64,000 nucleotides of DNA from DASQEH01 sp038237745 (GTDB taxonomy: Bacteria > Actinomycetota > Actinomycetes > Propionibacteriales > Nocardioidaceae): the NCBI GenBank assembly GCA_038237745.1, contig JBBRYJ010000001.1:248001-312000 (forward strand), given 5' to 3'. The notes beneath the pieces were generated by a model. It did not search any database. It saw nothing but the letters and a program-made list of their open reading frames with translations, and was not told the DNA's origin. The translations under genes and the position numbers were made by a program. Of this stretch, positions 42,230-50,154 are shown piece after piece (the stretch's first letter is position 1; every line of letters begins with the position of its first letter).

Positions 42230-43795
42230 TCAGTGGAAGAAGTGGCGGGTGCCGGTCAGGTACATCGTGAGTCCATGCCTATGTGCGGCTGCCACCACCT
42301 CCTCGTCTCGCAACGACCCACCCGGCTGTACGACGGCCCCGACGCCCGCGTCTGCAAGCACCTCCAGACCGTCGGCGAAGGGGAAGAACGCGTCCGAAGC
42401 CGCCACTGCTCCAGTGGCCCTCCCGCCTGCCCGCGATACCGCGAGCCTCGCCGAGTCGAGGCGGTTGACCTGTCCCATCCCGACGCCGACAGTGGCCTGT
42501 GCGCTTGCCAGCACGACCGCGTTGGACTTGACCGCCCGGCATGCCCGCCACGCGAAGACCAGGTCTGCCAGTCCCGCCTCGTCGATGGGTGAGCCGGACA
42601 CCAGCGACCAAGTCGCGGGGTCGTCACCCGAGGCGTCGACGAGATCCGTCGCTTGGAGCAGCAGTCCACCGGACAGCGATTTCGACTCGAGTCCCCCCGG
42701 TGACGCAGCAGCGGCGCGCAGCAGCCGGACGTTCTTCTTGGCCGTCAGCACAGCAACGGCAGCGTCGTCGAATTCGGGAGCGATGACCACCTCCGTGAAG
42801 ACCTCGGCGATCTGCCGGGCCATCTCGACGGTGACCGGCCGGTTGCTCGCGATCACACCCCCGAAGGCCGACAGCGGGTCACAGGCGTGCGCCTTGCGAT
42901 GCGCCTCGGCGATGTCGGCACCGCTCGCGATGCCACAAGGGTTCGAGTGCTTGACGATCGCCACGGTGGGTGCCAGGAAGTCGTATACGGTACGCCGGGC
43001 AGAGTCCCCGTCGACGTAGTTGTTGTAGGACATCTGCTTGCCATGGAGCTGCTCGGCCTGGGCGAGCCCGGGCGAGGTCAGCGACGACTCGACGTACATG
43101 GCAGCGCGCTGATGAGGATTCTCGCCGTACCGCAGAACGTCCGCACGGGTCCACGTCGATCCGAGCCAAGCCGGGAAACCGGTCCCGTCGGTCGTATCCG
43201 CCGCAGCTTTTCCCATCCAGGTGGCGATCTGGACGTCGTAGGTCGCACTGTGCACGAACGCCTCGGTCGCCAGCCGTCGCCGTTCGTCGAGGGTGAACCC
43301 GCCCGAGGCCAGCGCGTGGACCACCAGACCGTACTGGGACGGCGATGTGATGACGGCGACGCTCGCGAAGTTCTTTGCGGCGCCTCGCACCATGGACGGC
43401 CCGCCGATGTCGATCTGTTCGATGCACTCGTCCGGCGAGGCCCCGGACGACACCGTCTCTGTGAAGGGGTAGAGGTTCGACACCACGAGGTCGAAGGGCT
43501 CTATACCGAGAGCGGACAGCTGCTCGCGGTGCGAGGAGAGGCGCTGGTCGGCCAGAATCCCTGCATGCACCCGAGGGTGGAGTGTCTTCACCCTCCCGTC
43601 GAGGGCCTCCGGGAAGCCTGTCAGTTCCTCGACACTCGTCACCGCGAACCCCGCCGCCTCGATCCGCGCAGCCGTCGACCCGGTCGAGACGAGGGCCACG
43701 CCGGCGGCTGCGAGAGCGCTGACCAGCTCTTCGAGCCCCTGCTTGTCGAAGACCGACACGAGCGCTCGGGTGATCCGGTGTCTGTCGCCGGTCAC
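42230..43795 (-). CDS. purH: bifunctional AICAR transformylase / IMP cyclohydrolase
   Basis: This 521-residue enzyme performs the last two steps of IMP synthesis. The N-terminal IMP cyclohydrolase domain has ALVSVFDKQGLEELVSAL, STGSTAARIEAAG and DLVVSNLYPF. The C-terminal AICAR transformylase domain shows GKQMSYNNYVDGDSA, AIVKHSNPCGIA (catalytic Lys-His) and a terminal FPFADGLEVLADAGVGAVVQPGGS. It starts with GTG (43793-43795), overlapping the purN stop, and is followed by folD, which provides its formyl-THF. Confidence 0.97.
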   Translation of the reverse strand: MTGDRHRITRALVSVFDKQGLEELVSALAAAGVALVSTGSTAARIEAAGFAVTSVEELTGFPEALDGRVKTLHPRVHAGILADQRLSSHREQLSALGIEPFDLVVSNLYPFTETVSSGASPDECIEQIDIGGPSMVRGAAKNFASVAVITSPSQYGLVVHALASGGFTLDERRRLATEAFVHSATYDVQIATWMGKAAADTTDGTGFPAWLGSTWTRADVLRYGENPHQRAAMYVESSLTSPGLAQAEQLHGKQMSYNNYVDGDSARRTVYDFLAPTVAIVKHSNPCGIASGADIAEAHRKAHACDPLSAFGGVIASNRPVTVEMARQIAEVFTEVVIAPEFDDAAVAVLTAKKNVRLLRAAAASPGGLESKSLSGGLLLQATDLVDASGDDPATWSLVSGSPIDEAGLADLVFAWRACRAVKSNAVVLASAQATVGVGMGQVNRLDSARLAVSRAGGRATGAVAASDAFFPFADGLEVLADAGVGAVVQPGGSLRDEEVVAAAHRHGLTMYLTGTRHFFH

Positions 43796-44397
43796 GGGAT
43801 CGTCACCTTCCTGCCTGTGATCGTGTATCCATCCCTCATCATGCGGCCGACAGAGTCGACAAGCATCGCACGCTCGGACTGCTTGATCCGCTCGTGCAGA
43901 GAGGCCTCGGTGTCGTCGTCGTACACCCGGACGGCCACCTGCCCCACGATGGGCCCGGAGTCGACCCCGCCGTTCACGACGAAGAGAGTGGCGCCCGAGA
44001 TCTTGACCCCGTATGCGATCGCGTCACGCGGGCCGTGCATCCCTGGGAAGGACGGGAGCAGGGCGGGATGCGTGTTGACGCAGCGCTCACCGAAACGGGA
44101 GAGGAAGCGCGGGCCCGCGAGCCTCATGAAGCCGGCGAGCACCACCAGGTCCGGGGCGTAGGCCTGCACCGCTGACGTCAGGCGCCCGTCCCACTCGTCA
44201 CGACTCGCGGCGGCTCCGAGTGGCAGCTCGAAGGTGTCGATGCCTGCCGAGCGGGCGCGTTCGACCGCACCCGTACCCGACCGGTCCGCACCGACGGCGA
44301 CGACAAGGGCGCCGTAGTCCGGCGCCATGCAGGCGTCGAGAAGCGCTTGGAGGTTGGTACCGGTCCCGGAGGCGAGCACTACGAGGCGGGCAGACAC
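43792..44397 (-). CDS. purN: phosphoribosylglycinamide formyltransferase
   Basis: This 201-residue enzyme formylates GAR using 10-formyl-THF. Family marks are LVVLASGTGTNLQALLDAC at the N-terminus, LAGFMRLAGPRFLSRF, and NTHPALLPSFPGMHGPRDAI with the active-site Asn-His and nearby Asp in GGVDSGPIVGQ. In related actinobacteria a DUF6350/PerM-like gene commonly lies just upstream; here that gene (52095-53306) is separated by about 8 kb of accessory genes. Confidence 0.96.
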   Translation of the reverse strand: MSARLVVLASGTGTNLQALLDACMAPDYGALVVAVGADRSGTGAVERARSAGIDTFELPLGAAASRDEWDGRLTSAVQAYAPDLVVLAGFMRLAGPRFLSRFGERCVNTHPALLPSFPGMHGPRDAIAYGVKISGATLFVVNGGVDSGPIVGQVAVRVYDDDTEASLHERIKQSERAMLVDSVGRMMRDGYTITGRKVTIP

Positions 44398-44478
44398 CGA
44401 TTCCGCGGCTCCTCGTGAGGTTGGACGACGTGGTTGGGCTCGCTGCGCCGCAGGCCTCCTCGAGTGGCGCGAGACGAA

Positions 44479-45138
44479 TCAGGACCTGACCCGGTCCACC
44501 TTGGTGTGGTAGCGCTGACCGACCTTGCCGCCGACGAACGCCGCGACGAGCGTGCCGACCAAGATAGCGGCAAGCGTGATGATCCCGCCCCAGGTGGCCG
44601 TATCCGTGGGAATGGGTATGGAGGGGAGGTCGACGCGCTGGAACACGTTGTACTGGGCGCCGAAGGCGATGCCGACTCCCACCGCCACGGCCGTGACCAG
44701 GAGGCCGATGAGCCACACGCCGAATCCCTGTCTGCCGCCGTCGAACCGGGACATCCGACCGGCGACATACCCGCCGGCGAAGTAAGCAAGCATCAAGATC
44801 ACGAGGAGGGCGATCGCGGTCGCGATTCCGAACGTTCCGGCGTTGCGCTCGGCGTCCGTCTGGTCGACGTGCAGGCTCGATCCCACCGCCGCGGCGATGG
44901 CGCCGACGATGCTGCCCACCAGCACGCTGAGCGCGACGGCGACCAACCAGCCGAAGAAGTCGGCACCGGGGTTGAAGCCGCCGAACTCCTCCCGCCGAAG
45001 TGCGTTCGTGGCGTCAGGCGTGCGGTCGATGCTGTCGACCCTGCGCTGGTAGTCAGCGGCGGAAGAGCTGCCGGTGGATCCCGGTTGCGGGGCCACGTCG
45101 CGTGGTTCAGGGCTGGGGGTGGTGCGGTCGTCCGACAT
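44479..45138 (-). CDS. hypothetical multi-pass membrane protein
   Basis: I do not recognise a characterised family. The 219-residue protein starts at ATG 45136-45138, with GAGCAGGAGGC upstream; a longer frame exists but lacks this site. The first 65 residues are polar and Ser/Pro-rich, and probably cytoplasmic. Four hydrophobic segments follow: FFGWLVAVALSVLVGSIVGA (about 73), AIALLVILMLAYFAGGYVAG (about 110), WLIGLLVTAVAVGVGIAFGA (about 142), and ITLAAILVGTLVAAFVGGKV (about 188). A Gly-rich AYFAGGYVAGRMSRFDG suggests tight helix packing. It lies 81 bp from purN on the same strand and is divergent from the PRC-barrel gene. Confidence 0.7.
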   Translation of the reverse strand: MSDDRTTPSPEPRDVAPQPGSTGSSSAADYQRRVDSIDRTPDATNALRREEFGGFNPGADFFGWLVAVALSVLVGSIVGAIAAAVGSSLHVDQTDAERNAGTFGIATAIALLVILMLAYFAGGYVAGRMSRFDGGRQGFGVWLIGLLVTAVAVGVGIAFGAQYNVFQRVDLPSIPIPTDTATWGGIITLAAILVGTLVAAFVGGKVGQRYHTKVDRVRS

Positions 45139-45286
45139 GCCTGCCTCCTGCTCGTCGAGCCACGACGCCCCTGGCAGTGGCGAGTGGCACCCGTTGCCGG
45201 GCGATTGGTGTCGAGCGCCGCGAAACCGCCACGCCACGACTTTGTGCTCACGACTTTACGCTGTAAGTTCCGCGATCAACGAACAG

Positions 45287-45311
45287 GTTAGTCCTCGGCT
45301 CCTACGGGTAC
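45287..45311 (+). promoter_or_regulatory. possible stress-sigma (SigB/SigF-like) promoter before the PRC-barrel gene
   Basis: GTTA (45287-45290) and GGGTAC (45306-45311) are separated by 15 bases and resemble the GTTT-N14-16-GGGTAT pattern of actinobacterial general-stress sigma factors. The -10-like element is 62 bp before the start codon. PRC-barrel/DUF2382 proteins are commonly stress-related, which fits. The match is inexact, so confidence is limited. Confidence 0.35.
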
Positions 45312-45372
45312 ACCGTAGACGAGGGAAGCGGCAGATCGCCGCACCTGTAGCCCTCCAGAGAGGAAATACCAC

Positions 45373-46161
45373 ATGCTTGATCAAGGTCAGATCGATCAGG
45401 TCACTGGCAGTGACGCATACGGTTCGGACGGGGACAAGATCGGGAGCGTCGGGCAGGTCTACCTGGACGACCAGACCGGCCAGCCCGCCTGGGTAACCGT
45501 CAACACCGGATTCTTCGGGATGAACGAGAGCTTCATCCCTCTGAACGATGCCTCGTTCTCAGGTGACCGGCTCACGGTTCCCTACGACAAGAGCAAGGTC
45601 AAGGACGCTCCCAACGTGGCCTCCGACGGTCATCTGTCTCCTGACGAGGAGCGCGAGCTCTACAGTTACTACGGCGTCGGGTACTCCGACACGAACACGG
45701 ATGTCAGCGACACGACTACCACCACGACTACGGACACCCCGGATGTCGGGTACGACACCTCAGGTCCGACGACCGACAACGCGATGACGTTGTCGGAGGA
45801 GCGGGTCGAGGTGGGCACCCAGACGCGTGAGGCCGGCCGGGCTCGACTGCGCAAGTACGTCGTGACGGAGAACGTCACCCAGACAGTGCCTGTGAGCCGT
45901 GAAGAGGTCGTCATCGATCGCGAGCCGATCACGGCCGAGAACCGGGACGAGGCTACCGCCGGTCCGGACATCTCCGAGGAGGAGCACGAGGTCGTGCTCC
46001 ACGAAGAGGTCCCTGTCGTGCAGAAGACGACCGAGCCGGTCGAGCGCGTACGCCTGGACACCCGCGAGACGACCTCAGAGGAGACCGTCACCGAAGAGGT
46101 ACGCAAGGAGCAGGTCGAGACCGACGGCGACATCGCCGACGGTGGCGACTACCGCCGCTGA
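45373..46161 (+). CDS. PRC-barrel and DUF2382 domain protein
   Basis: This acidic 262-residue cytosolic protein has a PRC-barrel domain at residues about 10-85 (DAYGSDGDKIGSVGQVYLDD, PAWVTVNTGFFG, LTVPYDKSKVKDAP), a Thr/Asp-rich linker (about 105-135, with a run of seven Thr), and a DUF2382 domain (about 138-250) with MTLSEERVEVGTQTREAGRA, LRKYVVTENVTQTVPVSREE and VVLHEEVPVVQK. PRC barrels bind partner proteins or RNA; DUF2382 is associated with stress responses. Start ATG has AGAGGAAA upstream. A clear terminator follows, so it is probably a single-gene unit. Confidence 0.9.
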   Translation: MLDQGQIDQVTGSDAYGSDGDKIGSVGQVYLDDQTGQPAWVTVNTGFFGMNESFIPLNDASFSGDRLTVPYDKSKVKDAPNVASDGHLSPDEERELYSYYGVGYSDTNTDVSDTTTTTTTDTPDVGYDTSGPTTDNAMTLSEERVEVGTQTREAGRARLRKYVVTENVTQTVPVSREEVVIDREPITAENRDEATAGPDISEEEHEVVLHEEVPVVQKTTEPVERVRLDTRETTSEETVTEEVRKEQVETDGDIADGGDYRR

Positions 46162-46174
46162 TCCACCCGCCTTT

Positions 46175-46203
46175 GGCCCCGTCACCGTCGAGGTGGCGGG
46201 GCC
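46175..46203 (+). terminator. strong hairpin after the PRC-barrel gene
   Basis: A 12-bp stem (GGCCCCGTCACC paired with GGTGGCGGGGCC, one G-U pair) closes a five-base loop, 13 bp after the stop codon. It is followed by TTCGGCTTC and no long T-run, as is common in GC-rich actinobacteria. Confidence 0.65.
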
Positions 46204-46267
46204 TTCGGCTTCACCGGTACCCGGCCGAGACGGGTTGGCCCGAGAGGTCATCTGAGGACCGAGTACG

Positions 46268-47101
46268 GTGACTGCAACAAGCGCGCTAGGAGCCGTCGTC
46301 GTCACAGTGGGTGCGGGCTCCCCAAAGGGTCTCCCCGTCGGAGTGGGAGCCCCGGCACTCGCAAGAAGGGGTGGCTGTACCATCGACGCAGACGCTGCAA
46401 TCCTGGCGGGCCACCCACCGCCTTCGACCCGCGTCCCGCTCGACCGCAACCGCATCCTCGGCGCAGCGATCGCGTTCATCGACGCCGAGGGTCTGCCGGG
46501 CCTCACGATGCGCCGGCTCGGCAGCTCTCTGGGCGTCGAGGCCATGTCGCTCTACCGCTACATACCCGGCCGTGAAGAGCTGCTCGACGGCGTCGTCGAC
46601 ACCGTGGTCAACGAGATGTACGCAGATGAGCAGATCCTCGACTCACCCCTTCACGGGTGGCAGGACTTTCTCCAAAGGCTCGCCCACGGTGTACGCCGGA
46701 TCGCCCTGGCTCACCCCAAAGCCTTCCCGCTCGTCGCCTCTCGTCCCCCCGAAGCACCCTGGCTTCGGCCCCCGCTTCGCAACCTCAAGTGGGTGGAGTC
46801 CTTCCTCGAGGGGTTGACCTCACAGGGCTTCTCCGACGAGGCGGCGGTCGCGGCCTACCGGGCGTTCACCAGCTTCCTGCTCGGCCACCTGCTCCTCGAG
46901 GTTTCTGCCCTCGGTGCAGATGTCGGCCCGTTGGACGTGCTCGATGACGACGGGGCGGAGTCCACGGACCTGCTCGCCTATCCGCACGTGCAGCGACTGA
47001 GCGAGGCGCTCGCCGAGGACCACTCGGCCACGGAGTTCGAAGAGTCGCTGGAGAACCTGCTGGACCGGATCGCGCTCCTCCTTACCGAGGCCAAGAAGTA
47101 G
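46268..47101 (+). CDS. TetR-family transcriptional regulator
   Basis: This 277-residue regulator has its helix-turn-helix at about residues 60-105: RILGAAIAFIDAEGLPGLTM, then RRLGSSLGVEAMSLYRYIPG, the canonical TetR recognition helix. The ligand-binding half resembles the TetR C-terminal class with LAHPKAFPLVASRPP and AYRAFTSFLLGHLLLE. The assigned GTG start gives an unusually long 55-residue lead that is Gly/Pro-rich; a later GTG start within it is possible. Targets are unknown: the neighbours are a PRC-barrel protein on the same strand and alkB converging from the right. Confidence 0.85.
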   Translation: MTATSALGAVVVTVGAGSPKGLPVGVGAPALARRGGCTIDADAAILAGHPPPSTRVPLDRNRILGAAIAFIDAEGLPGLTMRRLGSSLGVEAMSLYRYIPGREELLDGVVDTVVNEMYADEQILDSPLHGWQDFLQRLAHGVRRIALAHPKAFPLVASRPPEAPWLRPPLRNLKWVESFLEGLTSQGFSDEAAVAAYRAFTSFLLGHLLLEVSALGADVGPLDVLDDDGAESTDLLAYPHVQRLSEALAEDHSATEFEESLENLLDRIALLLTEAKK

Positions 47102-47179
47102 CCGGCGTCGTACCCGCGACCCATTGAAGCTCTCTCGGCGACCGAACGGACCGGCCGGGGGTGAGCCGGTCGGACCGGT

Positions 47180-47824
47180 CTAGCGCACCCCGCGCGGCCG
47201 GAACTGCACGCTGACCCTGGGGCCGACCGGGCGGGCCGTCTTGGGTACCGCGTGCTCCCAGGTGCGCTGGCAGGAACCGCCCATCACAAGCAGATCCCCG
47301 TGTCCCAAGGCGAACCCCAGGCCTCCGCCTCCACCCGACCTCGGGCGCAACATCAGCCGTCTTGGCGCTCCCAGGGAGACGATCGCGACCATGGTGTCCT
47401 CGTATCGGCTACGGCCGAGAGTGTCGCCGTGCCACGCAACACTGTCGCGTCCGTCGCGGTAGTAGCAGAGGCCGGCGGTGCGGAACGGCTCGCCGAGTTC
47501 GTCTCGGTAGTGCAGGTCGAGGGCTCGCCTGGCTTCGACGAGAACGGGGTCGGGCAGCTCGGCGTCGTCTCCGTACCAGGTCAGGAGTCGGGGGACGTCA
47601 ACCTCCCGGTCGTACATGGTGCGCCGTTCGGCGTACCAGGGCACCGTCTCGACGAGCCGGAGGAAGAGCTCGTCCGAGCCGCTGAGCCACCCCGGTAGCA
47701 GGTCGACCCAGGCCCCTTCGCTCAGCGATGTGCGGTCGAGGCGCCCCGCGAGATCCCCGACCAGGGGCTGCCGATTGTCAGCCGGAGGAATGTCGAGCAG
47801 CGACGTTTGAAGGTGCATCCTCAT
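47180..47824 (-). CDS. alkB: AlkB-like 2-oxoglutarate/Fe(II) dioxygenase (DNA alkylation repair)
   Basis: This 214-residue protein matches AlkB-type enzymes that remove methyl groups from N1-methyladenine and N3-methylcytosine. Iron ligands are visible as HxD in SVAWHGDTLGRS (about residue 134) and His in RTWEHAVPKT; 2-oxoglutarate binding is by the RxxxxxR motif in GPRVSVQFRPRG at the C-terminus. AlkB-family blocks GLCYYRDGRDSV and VAIVSLGAPRRLMLRPR also appear. An SOS box lies 22 bp before the ATG, so LexA control is likely. It is at the end of the minus-strand run, with the GH3 gene upstream. Confidence 0.92.
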   Translation of the reverse strand: MRMHLQTSLLDIPPADNRQPLVGDLAGRLDRTSLSEGAWVDLLPGWLSGSDELFLRLVETVPWYAERRTMYDREVDVPRLLTWYGDDAELPDPVLVEARRALDLHYRDELGEPFRTAGLCYYRDGRDSVAWHGDTLGRSRYEDTMVAIVSLGAPRRLMLRPRSGGGGGLGFALGHGDLLVMGGSCQRTWEHAVPKTARPVGPRVSVQFRPRGVR

Positions 47825-47846
47825 GACGGGATCGTACCGGTCTTTC

Positions 47847-47858
47847 GAACGTATGTTC
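47847..47858. promoter_or_regulatory. LexA-binding SOS box upstream of alkB
   Basis: The sequence GAACGTATGTTC fits the actinobacterial/Gram-positive SOS box GAAC-N4-GTTC exactly, with flanks TC before and TA after that keep part of the wider consensus (TCGAAC-N4-GTTCGA). It lies between the end of the GH3 gene and alkB, 22 bp before the alkB start, a position where LexA would block transcription. Confidence 0.75.
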
Positions 47859-47874
47859 TACTCCGCATCGAGCC

Positions 47875-50037
47875 CTAGGGCGGTGCTGTCGCGGATGCCA
47901 GCTCGAACGACGCCTGCAGAACAGGTGTGCGGGCGTCGGTACCGACGAGGAGCCCGTACGGACCGGCGGTCCAGCGCCAGCCCGGCAACGCGGTGTCATA
48001 GGTGGCCAGCAGCCGTGGCTCCAGGTCCACCCACACCTGCCGGGTCTCGCCCGGGTCGAGGGCCACGCGGGCCCAGCCGGCCAACCGCGAGGTGGGAGCC
48101 TTAGCCGCGTCGGGAAGACGGACGTACAGCTGGGGAGTGTCGATGCCCGAGCGGGCCCCGGTGTTCGAGACGACGAGGCCGGCCCGGACGGCTGGTATCC
48201 CGGTCCCGCCGTCCTCGGCCACGTCGATCTGTAGCTCGGCGTACGCGAAACTCGTGTACGAGAGGCCGAAACCGAACGCGAACTGGGGCGTCAAGCCAAC
48301 TCGTTCGTACCAGCGGTACCCCACGTCGGCGCCCTCGATGTCGTAGTCCTCGCTGAAGGCCCCGACCGGCGGCGCACCGGGACTCGACGTCGCCGTGGAG
48401 GCGTCGCGCATCACCGCACGAGGCAGCTGCGCGGTGGTCTGGGGAAAGGTGACCGGCAAGCGTCCAGAGGGGCAGACCTGGCCAGTCAGCACCGCGGCGA
48501 TGGCCTCGCCGCCACGCGAGCCCGGATACCAGGCCGCCAGGACCGCGCCGACCTCCGGCAGCCACGGCATGAGCACCGGACCACCTGACTCCACGACGAC
48601 GACCGTCCGCCGGTTCGCCGACGCTACCGCCGCCACGAGGGCGTCCTGGTCGTCCCCCAGGCCCAGGTCTGCGACGTCGTGACCCTCCGCGGTCCACTGC
48701 TCGACGACGACGACGACGACGTCCGCGCGCTCAGCGGCTCGAGCTGCCGCGTCACGATCAGCTCCGTCGTGGTACGTGACCTCCACCGACGGGAGCGCAG
48801 ACGAGAGCGCCGCCACCGGCGACGACGGGTGGTAGGTCCGCGGGATCTGGAACTCGGCGATCGAGGTGCCCGCCTCGCGCAGCGACCCCACCGGCGAGAC
48901 CTGGGACGAACCACCGCCGGAGAGTACGCCCGAGTCCGCGTGCCCTCCGACCACGAGCACCGTAGCGGGGTTCGAGAGCGGCAGCGTCCCGTCGTTGCGC
49001 AGGAGCACGATGCCCTGCTCAGCCGTCTTCCGGGATAGCTGCTGATGCGCGTCCAGGTTGACGGCCGGGCGACCCGAACGGTCGAGCACGCCAGCCAGGA
49101 TCACTGCCCTCAGCAGCCGGAACACCATGTCGTCCAGCCTGGCCTCAGGCACGTCGCCTCGGCGGACTGCCTGGGCGAGCGGCTCGCCGAAGTATGGCTC
49201 TTGGTCGAGCTGGCTTCCGGACTGGCGGTCCAGTCCGGCAAGTGCCGCCGCGACGGTGGAGTGGGTGCCACCCCAGTCCGACATGACGAAGCCGGGATAG
49301 CCCCAGTCACGTTTCAGGACCTGGTCGAGGAGGAACTCGTGCTCCGACGCGTGCACCCCGTTGACCCGGTTGTACGCCGTCATCACCGAGCCCGGTCGAC
49401 CACGCTCGATCGCGATCTCGAAAGCGAGCAGGTCGGACTCGCGCAGCGCCGCCTCACCGATATCGGAGCTGACGACGACCCGCCCCGTCTCCTGGGCGTT
49501 CAGGGCGAAATGCTTGACGGTGGACACGACGCCCTGGCTCTGGATGCCGGCGATCGCCGCGCCGGCCATCACTCCGGTCAGGAGGGCGTCCTCGGCCAGA
49601 TACTCGAAGTTCCGTCCGCAACGCGGCTCACGGACCAGGTTCGCACCGCCCGCGAGCTGAACGGCGAATCCCATCGCGACCGACTCCGCCCCGACGACCA
49701 CTCCGCACGCGTCGGCCAGCGCCGGGTCGAACGTGGAGCCGAGCAGCAGGGCACTGGGAAGCGCGGTCGACGCATCGTCAGGGCGGACCTGGTTGGGGTT
49801 GGAGATGCCGAGCCCGGCGTCGCTCTCCTGCAGCGCCGGGAGCCCGACACGCGGTATACCGGCTGTCGCCGCGGCGGACCCTATGACGTCAGGCGGCGGC
49901 CGGTGTCCCGGCGGAGGAACCGCCATCGGTGCGGAGACGAGGCCGATCTTCTCTTCAAAGGTCAGTGCCTCAACGAGCGACCGCGCCCGGTCATCGGGCT
50001 GGCGGCTCCGGTCGGACCACGGCTGCTCAAGGCGCAC
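47875..50037 (-). CDS. glycoside hydrolase family 3 (beta-glucosidase type)
   Basis: This 720-residue enzyme has the GH3 three-part layout: N-terminal TIM barrel (about 30-310) with PALQESDAGLGI, GGANLVREPRCGRNFEYLAED, VVSTVKHFALNAQE, and the nucleophile Asp in GFVMSDWGGTHS; an alpha/beta sandwich with GIVLLRNDGTLPL and AWYPGSRGGEAIA; and a C-terminal fibronectin III-like domain (GFGLSYTSFAYAEL, VSNTGARSGIDTPQLYV). No signal peptide is visible, so it probably acts inside the cell on small glucosides. The start codon lies after a hairpin that ends the upstream transcript. Exact sugar specificity is not readable. Confidence 0.93.
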   Translation of the reverse strand: MRLEQPWSDRSRQPDDRARSLVEALTFEEKIGLVSAPMAVPPPGHRPPPDVIGSAAATAGIPRVGLPALQESDAGLGISNPNQVRPDDASTALPSALLLGSTFDPALADACGVVVGAESVAMGFAVQLAGGANLVREPRCGRNFEYLAEDALLTGVMAGAAIAGIQSQGVVSTVKHFALNAQETGRVVVSSDIGEAALRESDLLAFEIAIERGRPGSVMTAYNRVNGVHASEHEFLLDQVLKRDWGYPGFVMSDWGGTHSTVAAALAGLDRQSGSQLDQEPYFGEPLAQAVRRGDVPEARLDDMVFRLLRAVILAGVLDRSGRPAVNLDAHQQLSRKTAEQGIVLLRNDGTLPLSNPATVLVVGGHADSGVLSGGGSSQVSPVGSLREAGTSIAEFQIPRTYHPSSPVAALSSALPSVEVTYHDGADRDAAARAAERADVVVVVVEQWTAEGHDVADLGLGDDQDALVAAVASANRRTVVVVESGGPVLMPWLPEVGAVLAAWYPGSRGGEAIAAVLTGQVCPSGRLPVTFPQTTAQLPRAVMRDASTATSSPGAPPVGAFSEDYDIEGADVGYRWYERVGLTPQFAFGFGLSYTSFAYAELQIDVAEDGGTGIPAVRAGLVVSNTGARSGIDTPQLYVRLPDAAKAPTSRLAGWARVALDPGETRQVWVDLEPRLLATYDTALPGWRWTAGPYGLLVGTDARTPVLQASFELASATAPP

Positions 50038-50116
50038 GAAGTCACATTGTTCAAAGGGGAGACTGCGCTCCGACAGAAGACTGCTCCTCGACAGGGGCCT
50101 GGACGGGGCACCGCTG

Positions 50117-50146
50117 TCTCACGCCCGAGAGCGCTCGGGCGTGAGA
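50117..50146 (-). terminator. perfect 13-bp hairpin after the exported-protein gene
   Basis: TCTCACGCCCGAG (50117-50129) and its exact reverse complement (50134-50146) enclose the tetraloop AGCG. It begins eight bp after the stop of the minus-strand exported-protein gene and precedes the GH3 gene. There is no T-run, typical of actinobacterial hairpin terminators. Confidence 0.65.
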
Positions 50147-50154
50147 CCTAGGTG

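Noticed and set aside
42940..42950. GGTTCGAGTGC resembling a tRNA T-loop
   Set aside because: It lies within purH coding sequence, and no acceptor stem or anticodon arm is found around it.
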